Shown: positions 8,592 through 15,203 of the stretch, one piece after another | Layout: each line of letters starts with the position of its first letter | Numbering within the stretch: the stretch's first letter is position 1 | Source of the DNA: JABDBE01 sp049585795 | GTDB taxonomy: Bacteria > Acidobacteriota > Terriglobia > Terriglobales > Acidobacteriaceae | NCBI GenBank assembly: GCA_049585795.1 | Contig: JBAVAQ010000085.1 | Location: 1 to 64,000 of the forward strand | DNA: 64,000 bases | Direction: 5' to 3' | Position numbers and translations under genes: made by a program | The notes under the pieces: generated by a model | Databases searched by the model: none | Told to the model about the DNA's origin: nothing | What the model saw: the letters and a program-made list of their open reading frames with translations, nothing else

Positions 8592-8927
8592 CTTCTGAAA
8601 CCTCGGTTGCAGAAAAGATGCTTTTTACAGCTCGAAGGATTCACTATGTGCCGGTAAAGCACCCAAATTGCTTAATTCACGAACTCCACAATGGGGACGG
8701 CACATGGTTGCCACGTGCGTCGAACATGCCTCGCAATCAATTAATTGGGAGAAATCGCGCGCAGCTGCAACAAAGATGCAGCGCGGGCTACCTGCAGTTC
8801 ATCCAAGTTTACATCAGCCCGATTGTGCTGGTTCGTTAGTGGGCGACGACAAAAGTGCCGGCACCAGCTTGAGAGGTTCACGCACGAGCATCAAATTGAA
8901 ACGACCAAGACAACTTAGGAGGATCAT
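8592..8927. other. Intergenic region between divergent efflux and reductase genes
   Basis: This 336-base stretch must hold promoters for the minus-strand efflux operon and the plus-strand aldo/keto reductase. I see no convincing -35/-10 pair, operator or gene. A near sigma-54 match around 8697-8712 has 9 instead of 10 bases between GG and GC, and I reject it. Confidence 0.4.
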
Positions 8928-9806
8928 ATGAACGAGAACCAAAACTCTGCAATTCTATCTGGCAAAGTTTCGCTGGGAGGTAAAGTTTCTGTTCATCGCC
9001 TGGGGTTCGGAACGATGCGCCTTACCGGCGAAGGGATCTGGGGCCCGCCAAAAGATCGCAAGGGCGCGCTGGCGGTGCTTCGGCGGGCCGTGGAGCTTGG
9101 CGTCAATTTTATAGATACCGCCGACTCCTACGGACCGCATATCGCCGAAGAGCTGATTGCGGAAGCACTATCTCCTTATCCGAAAGATCTTGTGATTGCC
9201 ACCAAAGGTGGGTGGAATCGTCCGGGACCGAATCAATGGACGCATGACGCGAGCCCGGCACATCTACGCGAGGCGATCGAGGGCAGCCTCAAACGGCTGC
9301 GACTGGATCGCATTGATCTCTATCAACTGCACACACCTGACCCGGTCGTGCCTTTCGAAGCATCAGTGGAGACTCTGGCCGAGCTGCAAGGAGAAGGAAA
9401 AATTCGATTGGTTGGGTTATCGAACGTTACGCAGGAGCACGTTGAGAGAGCGCGCAAAATTGTGCCCATCGTGTCTGTGCAGAATCGTTACAGTTTTGCC
9501 GACCGCGAATGGGATTACTTAGTGGACTATTGTGAGCAAAAGGGAATTGCCTTCATCCCATGGTTTCCGCTGGGGGCAGGCAGAATAGCCGGCGAAGTTC
9601 TTGATCGAGTGGCGAAAGCCCACCGGAGCACGCCCAAACGGCTTGCGTTGGCGTGGTTGCTGCAGCGGTCGCCAACCATGCTGCCAATTCCGGGAACGTC
9701 GTCGGTTGAGCATCTAGAGGAAAATCTCGGCGCAGCTTCCTTGAAATTGACACGAGAGGAATTCGAGGAACTGGCCGGAGTCCCGGAATTAGCAGCGGTG
9801 CGCTGA
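8928..9806 (+). CDS. Aldo/keto reductase
   Basis: A 292-residue NADPH-dependent oxidoreductase of the AKR superfamily, with a TIM barrel and the usual length. The catalytic tetrad is visible: Asp63 and Tyr68 in FIDTADSYG, Lys93 in IATKGG and His135 in YQLHTPDP. The C-terminal cofactor-binding region has LLQRSPTMLPIPGTSSVEHLEENL. The start has an AGGAGG ribosome binding site 6 nt before the ATG. It appears monocistronic. Substrate is unknown; homologues are generic carbonyl reductases. Confidence 0.92.
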   Translation: MNENQNSAILSGKVSLGGKVSVHRLGFGTMRLTGEGIWGPPKDRKGALAVLRRAVELGVNFIDTADSYGPHIAEELIAEALSPYPKDLVIATKGGWNRPGPNQWTHDASPAHLREAIEGSLKRLRLDRIDLYQLHTPDPVVPFEASVETLAELQGEGKIRLVGLSNVTQEHVERARKIVPIVSVQNRYSFADREWDYLVDYCEQKGIAFIPWFPLGAGRIAGEVLDRVAKAHRSTPKRLALAWLLQRSPTMLPIPGTSSVEHLEENLGAASLKLTREEFEELAGVPELAAVR

Positions 9807-9851
9807 CCTCGGGGAGTGAAGTGATCGCGCGAAGAGGTGATAACCGATGTG

Positions 9852-9880
9852 GCCGGACTTCTGCGGCTGCGATGTCCGGC
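9852..9880 (+). terminator. Hairpin downstream of aldo/keto reductase
   Basis: GCCGGAC (9852-9858) and GTCCGGC (9874-9880) form a perfect 7-bp stem 45 nt after the reductase stop. There is no T-run, so factor-independent termination is uncertain. Confidence 0.35.
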
Positions 9881-9987
9881 TGCATAACTTGAAAATCCTG
9901 CAAGAGCAATCGCGATTGTGAGCCTGGCTGAAATAAAGCATGCTGCACGTCTGAACCTCCGGGTTTCTCCATGGAATTCTTTGTCCC

Positions 9988-9993
9988 TATAAT
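9988..9993 (+). promoter_or_regulatory. Consensus -10 box directly before a start codon
   Basis: TATAAT ends 8 nt before the ATG at 10002, so transcription would begin at about 10000. The cytosine deaminase mRNA would then be leaderless or nearly so, which agrees with the absence of a Shine-Dalgarno sequence. The -35 region (around 9965-9970, TTCTCC) is weak. Confidence 0.45.
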
Positions 9994-10001
9994 AAAGCAC
10001 C

Positions 10002-10454
10002 ATGCCGGATCCTAATTACATGGCGATGCTGGAGGTCGCGAAAGCTGAAGCCCGCAAAGGACTAGCCGAGGGCGGCATTCCCATCGGCGCCGCAATTTTT
10101 GACCAGAGCGGCAAGCTGGTCGGCGCTGGCCATAACCGCCGCGTGCAGCAAGGCGATCCCTCTATGCACGGCGAGACTGACGCCTTTCGCAATGCCGGAC
10201 GCCAGCGCAGCTACCGCAACCTTATTATGGTGACTACCCTTGCGCCTTGCTGGTACTGCAGCGGTCTGGTACGGCAGTTCGGTTTCGGCACGCTGGTCGT
10301 CGGGGAGAGCCGTAATTTTCAGGGCGGTATCGAGTGGCTACGGTCGCTCGACGTAAAAGTGATCGACCTCGACTCCGAAGAGTGCGCTTCCCTGTTGGGC
10401 GACTATATTCAGGCGAATCCAGCGATTTGGAACGAAGACATCGGCGAAGAATAG
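10002..10454 (+). CDS. Cytosine deaminase, yeast Fcy1-like
   Basis: A 150-residue zinc-dependent cytidine-deaminase-fold enzyme. The zinc site is HGE (His56, Glu58) and PCWYC (Cys83, Cys86). The C-terminus (VVGESRNFQGG, WNEDIGE) closely follows fungal cytosine deaminase, which converts cytosine to uracil, rather than tRNA adenosine deaminases. No ribosome binding site is seen and a TATAAT box sits just upstream, so translation may be leaderless. The next gene, 46 nt downstream, encodes a purine-base deaminase of the same superfamily, suggesting a base-salvage pair. Confidence 0.88.
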   Translation: MPDPNYMAMLEVAKAEARKGLAEGGIPIGAAIFDQSGKLVGAGHNRRVQQGDPSMHGETDAFRNAGRQRSYRNLIMVTTLAPCWYCSGLVRQFGFGTLVVGESRNFQGGIEWLRSLDVKVIDLDSEECASLLGDYIQANPAIWNEDIGEE

Positions 10455-10500
10455 CAAGGAAACTTCATTTATCCTGATCATGCATTGACAGAGCCAAAAC

Positions 10501-10968
10501 ATGGACAACCCTTTCATGGCCCGCGCCATTCAGCTCTCCATTGAGAATGTCCGCTCCGGACGAGGTGGGCCCTTCGGCGCAGTCATAACGAAAGATGGCG
10601 TCGTTGTCGGCGAGGCCACGAATCAGGTCACTTCGACGAATGATCCGACGGCGCACGCCGAAGTTCTCGCTATTCGCGAAGCCTGCAAGAAATTTGGCGT
10701 TTTCGATCTTCACGGCTGCGAAATCTACACTTCCTGCGAGCCGTGCCCCATGTGTCTGGGAGCAATCTACTGGGCGCGCATCGCTCGCGTTTATTTTGCC
10801 AATGATGCGGCGGATGCGTCCAGGATCGGATTCGACGATTCACTGATCTACCGCGAACTCGCAATGTCCCATTCGCAGCGCAAGATTCCGATGATTCAGA
10901 TGATGTGCAAACAGGGGTTGGTGGCGTTTCGCGAGTGGGAAAATAAGCCTGACAAGATCGCGTACTGA
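10501..10968 (+). CDS. guaD: Guanine deaminase (GuaD-like)
   Basis: A 155-residue member of the CDA superfamily. Zinc ligands and the proton shuttle are in AHAE (His52, Glu54) and EPCPMCLG (Cys82, Cys85). The C-terminal signature, ending in FREWENKPDKIAY, resembles the domain-swapped tail of Bacillus-type guanine deaminase, which converts guanine to xanthine. The length is normal. It follows the cytosine deaminase by 46 nt on the same strand. A nucleoside deaminase of broader specificity is the main alternative. Confidence 0.85.
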   Translation: MDNPFMARAIQLSIENVRSGRGGPFGAVITKDGVVVGEATNQVTSTNDPTAHAEVLAIREACKKFGVFDLHGCEIYTSCEPCPMCLGAIYWARIARVYFANDAADASRIGFDDSLIYRELAMSHSQRKIPMIQMMCKQGLVAFREWENKPDKIAY

Positions 10969-11010
10969 TTCCATTTCGTATTTGTCCTACGCTATGTCGG
11001 CTTAGGACAG

Positions 11011-11694
11011 CTAGAGACCCACCGCCACGGCGTGCGGTTTCGCACCACTTTCGTTTCCTGCCTGCCGATCCACCACGGTGAGTTCTTTTTCGAGCGAGGA
11101 AAAGCGTTGCAGGATTTCGTGCATCCGCAAGGACATGTTGCGGATAGTTTCGATTTGGGAGCGAGCTCCGGACGATAGCGATCCCGGTTCCAGCAGCAGC
11201 AATTCGGAGTTGCCCAGGACCGAGGTGAGCGTGTTGTTCAACGTGTGCCGCATTTCCAGCATGTAACGGCCGAGTAGGGCCTGCCGTTCGAGCAAAGTAT
11301 TGGCCTGCTCAAAGCGCCGGGCTTCAGCTTCGGCCGCGACTCGATGCAGGATTTCCCCAGCAACTACCACCAACGTATCCAGCCAATTCTCCTGTTGTCG
11401 CACCACTGCGATGCCGGGCCAGCGATCTCGTACCGTCTGAGCCACTCGCGTATCTTCCGAGACAAACAAAACCCGCTTCCCCGCCGCGTCCATCGCCTCC
11501 AAGACCACCGAGAGTGCTTGCTGCCGCAGACCACCGGCGATAGCCAACTGAAAAGTATCGGGATCGAAACCGAGACAGACGTCGCTGCTCATCAGTGTAA
11601 ATGCGGGAACGGTGCGCTCCGACTGCCATCGGCCGGTCACCGCACGCGAAAGCTCTGCGTCATCCGAAATGATCAATACGGAAGGTAGGTCCAC
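11011..11694 (-). CDS. Receiver-like/DHp protein lacking a kinase ATPase domain
   Basis: A 227-residue protein. Residues ~1-115 look like a receiver fold (PSVLIISDDAELSRAV... VLFVSEDTRVAQTV) but lack an evident phospho-acceptor aspartate (FQLAIAGG at the usual place). A helical linker follows, then a HisKA/DHp-like helix pair with a candidate phospho-histidine in MLEMRHTLNNTLTSVLGNSELLLL. It ends without any HATPase_c domain. It may be a phosphotransfer or dimerisation partner for a kinase encoded elsewhere. I chose the GTG at 11694 (AAAGGA ribosome binding site 5 nt upstream); an upstream TTG at 11739 has none. It lies 90 nt downstream of the gene at 11785-12822. Confidence 0.65.
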   Translation of the reverse strand: MDLPSVLIISDDAELSRAVTGRWQSERTVPAFTLMSSDVCLGFDPDTFQLAIAGGLRQQALSVVLEAMDAAGKRVLFVSEDTRVAQTVRDRWPGIAVVRQQENWLDTLVVVAGEILHRVAAEAEARRFEQANTLLERQALLGRYMLEMRHTLNNTLTSVLGNSELLLLEPGSLSSGARSQIETIRNMSLRMHEILQRFSSLEKELTVVDRQAGNESGAKPHAVAVGL

Positions 11695-11784
11695 GTTTCC
11701 TTTCTTTCCTGGCCTTAAGCCTTGGGGCTTCGGCTTCAAACGCTTCGGCTCGAAAATTAGAGCCTGAAGACTGAGATCCTGTAG

Positions 11785-12822
11785 CTATTTAGGATTGCTG
11801 TCGTCGGGAGCGTTCTCGCTCCAGTCTGGGGAACCGCTGGAGACCTCGAAGTCGGGCACATCCGCACTTGCCGCAGCCGCGGCTTGGGCGCGAGTTTTGG
11901 TAGCGGCGGCCGGCTTGGCTGTGGTGAGGCTCTTTGCATTCTTTGCATTCTTAGCCAAAGCGCCTTCGACGACCGCACGGAGGTCAACCAGCATCGACAC
12001 CGGCTGTCCGGATGAGTATTCGGCGTGAAACATCACTTTCCAGGATTGGCAGATCATGCGCAGTCGCGCGATGGGCTCCTCGGCAGAAAACTGGGCCCGG
12101 CGGCAATCCAGCGTTTCCACGCCGCGCTGTTCCAGTTCGCGCAAACCATCCAGAATGGCGTTGAGGTCCTGGTGCATGAGACGGAAGAAAATCCGCCTCA
12201 TAAGGAAACTAAAGCGGGTAAATGCGACCATGGCCGCGGGCAGAAAATATTTTTGTCCGCACGAAGTTTTCAGCTTTCGACCCTTTTCCAGAATCCGGCT
12301 GGTAAGCAGTTGATTCAGGTTGCGGCAGCCGTTTGCGGTTTGCAGAACTTCGTCGAGTGGACTCAGCCACTCCGGCACATTTTGATCGACTGGCCCCAGA
12401 ACGGTTTCAAGCGTCTGCGCCACATAGGCCGCATCGACGTCGGCATCTTCGAGGCGCGAGGGAGCGCAATGAGAAAAGAATTGAACCAGCAGGAAATCAA
12501 TCTTGTCGCGATCAGAATCGGAGTGTTCCGGCCTGTGCAAGTGATGAATCAGCAAGGTGCGCAGGGCTTCGTCGTTGCCTACGGTCGTGGTCTGCAGAAA
12601 CTGGCGAAGCTGGTGCACCTGGATGCGCGAATCCAGGTCAGAAAACAATTGCCGGGTTTGCTCGATCGACTCCTGGGCGGGCGCTTCGACCCCAGCCTCG
12701 AGATCGCTGTGCGCTGGCAGATCGATCACAAACTCCCGCGCTAGCGCGGCATATAAAGGATAGAGCAGGCGCGCGTCACGCCACTCGGCGGCCAGTTCAC
12801 TCAGTTGAGGTGTGGGCGTCAT
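11785..12822 (-). CDS. Conserved hypothetical protein, helical with Ala/Lys-rich linker
   Basis: A 345-residue protein without signal peptide. The first ~280 residues are predicted mostly helical (LSELAAEWRDARLLYPLYAALAREF, LRQFLQTTTVGNDEALRTLLIHHLHR, LLTSRILEKGRKLKTSCGQKY). They are followed by a low-complexity Ala/Lys/Thr segment (AKNAKNAKSLTTAKPAAATKTRAQAAAAA) and an acidic tail. I do not recognise a named domain. The start lies 4 nt after the stop of the PilZ-like gene, so the two are one transcription unit, with the DHp protein next. Co-location suggests a signalling or cell-envelope task, but nothing in the sequence proves it. Confidence 0.6.
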   Translation of the reverse strand: MTPTPQLSELAAEWRDARLLYPLYAALAREFVIDLPAHSDLEAGVEAPAQESIEQTRQLFSDLDSRIQVHQLRQFLQTTTVGNDEALRTLLIHHLHRPEHSDSDRDKIDFLLVQFFSHCAPSRLEDADVDAAYVAQTLETVLGPVDQNVPEWLSPLDEVLQTANGCRNLNQLLTSRILEKGRKLKTSCGQKYFLPAAMVAFTRFSFLMRRIFFRLMHQDLNAILDGLRELEQRGVETLDCRRAQFSAEEPIARLRMICQSWKVMFHAEYSSGQPVSMLVDLRAVVEGALAKNAKNAKSLTTAKPAAATKTRAQAAAAASADVPDFEVSSGSPDWSENAPDDSNPK

Positions 12823-12826
12823 ATTT

Positions 12827-13192
12827 TCACAATTCAGGTTTCACAATCCAGTTGGCGACTTCTCCGGTGAACCGGGCGGCCACGGCTGTCCGCCCCCCGT
12901 TGTATTGGACGGCCACGACGCAGGCCTCGGTATCCAGCGTGCCGTCGGAATTCTGCAACCGCAGTTTGTCGGCGAACTCAAGGGGGAGGGTTGAGGCAAA
13001 CAATACTTCAGTTGGTGTACCAAATTCAATGATCGTGCTCTCGGTAAACGCGTTGCTCTCGCTTGCTATCCGAGTCAGACGAACGGGTATGCGGACCGGG
13101 GTCGCGTTGGGAAAGAACTTGGCCAATTTGGTCGTGGAGCTTTCCCGTGCCGGAGCAGCCGCGGCGCCCGATTTGGACACATAGTTCCTCAT
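12827..13192 (-). CDS. PilZ-like small protein
   Basis: A 121-residue protein. VRIPVRLTRIASESNAFTESTIIEFGTPTEVLFASTLPLEFADKLRLQ...VVAVQYNGGRTAVAARF has the beta-strand order and the V-x-A-V-x-Y/F...VAARF ending of PilZ-like domains in acidobacterial proteins. The canonical c-di-GMP-binding RxxxR is not evident, so ligand binding is doubtful. It is the first gene of a three-gene minus-strand cluster, followed 4 nt later by the helical protein and then by the DHp protein. Confidence 0.5.
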   Translation of the reverse strand: MRNYVSKSGAAAAPARESSTTKLAKFFPNATPVRIPVRLTRIASESNAFTESTIIEFGTPTEVLFASTLPLEFADKLRLQNSDGTLDTEACVVAVQYNGGRTAVAARFTGEVANWIVKPEL

Positions 13193-13501
13193 GATTTCTA
13201 TTCTCTAGGGTTACCGATGCGGCCTGGATTCCCTAGTCCGCCGGTTAGCGTGACCCAGGCACCCGGACCGCATCTGGAAATGACGATGCACGAGAGCGGC
13301 CAAAAGACCGTAAGCTGGCAAGGTCCATAAACCACGCTTTATCAATCAAATAGGGTTTCGTGTCGAGTTCCCTCTTGAGATCACGGTAGTAGTCGTGTCT
13401 CACATTAAGACGGAGTCTCACTCAAGAAGCGTTCAGCACACTCCACGTTTCGCAGGCCGTCCACCCGAATTCACGGACTTCAACCGGGCAGCGGCAGCGT
13501 G
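13193..13501. other. Intergenic region, no recognised gene
   Basis: 309 bases between two minus-strand genes. It must carry the promoter for the PilZ-like cluster and the 3' end of the TPR gene transcript. I see no terminator with a T-run and no repeat. Confidence 0.4.
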
Positions 13502-14941
13502 TCAGTTCAACCGCGGCTGGGTGGATCGCGCCAGCAAGTCGCGAAAGGAAGGATCGTCACGTAAACTATCGAACGAGCAATCTTTGTTCATGGAGAGCAC
13601 CGCCGCGTCGTGCTCCTTAATGGCCTCACGCACATAATTGAGAGCCGCCTGGTTTTCTCCCAGTTGCGCGTAGGTTTGGGCCAATCGATAAGACGCCAGC
13701 GAGCCCTGCCGATAGAACTTCTTCTGCGCCGCCAGCATGCCTTCCCACATTCCACGAGCAGCACCGTCGGCAAAGCCTTTTTCAGCGGCGTTCACGATCG
13801 CAATGGCGGTCTGGTCGTGGCGCAACTCGGCGACTTTTTTCGATTCGGACAAATAATTTGGATAGTCCTTCCCGTTGAGATAGATCTCCGCCAGGTAAAG
13901 GTGCGGCGAAAGAAACTCCGGTTCGCGGGCTTCGATCTGCTTCAGAAGCGCCGTGCCCTCTTCTGGCTGGCCAGCCCAATAAAGGATGAGGCCTTTGTCG
14001 GCGACAATCGGCGTCGAAGCGGGATCAAGTTTCGCCGCAGTCTCAATCTCAGCAACCGCCTCCGGGTAACGCCCGGTAGTCATTAAGAAGGTTGCGTACC
14101 AATGATGAGCGGCCACGTAGTCAGGGTTGAGAGCAATCGCACGTTTGAACTCTCGTTCAGATGTGGCCGCATTCCATGTCCAATAGAACGTGACAAAGGC
14201 AAGTGAGTTATGCGCCTCGGCGGAGTTGTCGTCCAATTCCACCGCTTTCTTTGCCGCCGCCAGTGCCCGCGGATACGCCTCATTGGGCGGCATCACCGAG
14301 TATTCGCGCAGCAGATTATAGCAATCGGCAAGGCCTACGTAGGCTTGCGCATAGCTGGGATCGCGGACGATGGCCTGGGTAAAAAGGTCAAGCGCTTTAT
14401 TCAGATCTTCCGGGGTCCGCTTGTTCCAGAAGTAGCGTCCCTTCAGGTAGAGATTCTCCGCTTCGGGGTTTGGTTGATGAGCGACTGGAGGAGTGCTTAT
14501 GGCGGAAGCTGAGGTTGGCTGACGCGGAACTTGATGTTTGAGAATGACAAATCCCAGCAGGATGGCAAGCGGCAACCCTAAGATTCTTGCCAGCGAGAAT
14601 TTCGCTTTGCTCCGCGCAGCAATCGGTAGCAGGACCGGCTTAGGAATCGAGGATGCCGCTTCGCTAATGTCGCCGGCGGAAGAGCTTTCATTTTCATCGG
14701 TGCCGACATCGGGGATATGCAGCAATTCTTTTGCCGCCGCACCCGGATCTCTCAACCATTGAGATAACTCATCGGTATAGGCGAACACACCACTTCTCAC
14801 CCCTCCCGGCACTCGATGTACGGGAAGAGCCCGCTCTTTTTCCCATCGCTTGACCGTCCGCTCGTCGCGGCCGAAGAAGGCGGCAATTTCCTTCCACGAA
14901 TCCAGACGGCGGTGCGATGCCTGCTGCGCGCCAGCGCTCAT
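13502..14941 (-). CDS. HTH-TM-TPR protein
   Basis: A 479-residue protein. Residues ~12-65 form a MerR/excisionase-like helix-turn-helix (LDSWKEIAAFFGRDERTVKRWEKERALPVHRVPGG...). A single membrane segment lies near 122-142 (ILGLPLAILLGFVIL), and at least five TPR-like repeats occupy residues ~165-440 (KALDLFTQAIVRDPSYAQAYVGLADCY, AVELDDNSAEAHNSLAFV, AIALNPDYVAAHHWYA). This layout, with a cytoplasmic DNA-binding-like head and a TPR domain across the membrane, recurs in acidobacterial proteins. It could be a one-component membrane-bound regulator or a TPR scaffold with a repurposed HTH. It is divergent from the secreted beta-helix gene. Confidence 0.8.
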   Translation of the reverse strand: MSAGAQQASHRRLDSWKEIAAFFGRDERTVKRWEKERALPVHRVPGGVRSGVFAYTDELSQWLRDPGAAAKELLHIPDVGTDENESSSAGDISEAASSIPKPVLLPIAARSKAKFSLARILGLPLAILLGFVILKHQVPRQPTSASAISTPPVAHQPNPEAENLYLKGRYFWNKRTPEDLNKALDLFTQAIVRDPSYAQAYVGLADCYNLLREYSVMPPNEAYPRALAAAKKAVELDDNSAEAHNSLAFVTFYWTWNAATSEREFKRAIALNPDYVAAHHWYATFLMTTGRYPEAVAEIETAAKLDPASTPIVADKGLILYWAGQPEEGTALLKQIEAREPEFLSPHLYLAEIYLNGKDYPNYLSESKKVAELRHDQTAIAIVNAAEKGFADGAARGMWEGMLAAQKKFYRQGSLASYRLAQTYAQLGENQAALNYVREAIKEHDAAVLSMNKDCSFDSLRDDPSFRDLLARSTQPRLN

Positions 14942-15081
14942 AGGCCTGAAATGTCCTGAGTTGTCCCGTGATGTCCCTTGCTTGGGGGAGCAAGTTCATA
15001 GAGTATACCGCGACTGCCGTTATTGTGAACTATCCCCCGCAGTCTTTTCGTTGCCCAAGATGGGCCGACGAAGCTTGCAGA

Positions 15082-15144
15082 GTGCAATATTTTGCACACT
15101 CCCAGGCTAGTCTCAGATACTCACGAGATCTTCCGGGCTGCAAG
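15082..15144 (+). promoter_or_regulatory. Palindrome GTGCAA-N4-TTGCAC plus conserved downstream element (copy 1)
   Basis: A perfect 6-bp inverted repeat, GTGCAA (15082-15087) and TTGCAC (15092-15097), has a 4-nt spacer. About 38 nt further is the element AGATCTTCCGGGCTGCAAG, ending at 15144. Both parts recur in the same order before the small secreted gene at 21713. It lies in the divergent region between the TPR gene and the beta-helix gene, 107 nt before the latter's start codon. Probably an operator for a dimeric regulator. Confidence 0.6.
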
Positions 15145-15203
15145 CTCAACTCGAAACTGTCTGCCAAATGCCAGAAAGATCTTTTGGACTTCAAGGAGGC
15201 TTC

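Noticed and set aside
8697..8712. Sigma-54-like CGGCAC...TTGCC before the aldo/keto reductase
   Set aside because: Only 9 bases between GG and GC; sigma-54 promoters require 10.
12025..13184. Two long plus-strand ORFs
   Set aside because: Antisense to the helical and PilZ-like genes, which form a tight minus-strand cluster.
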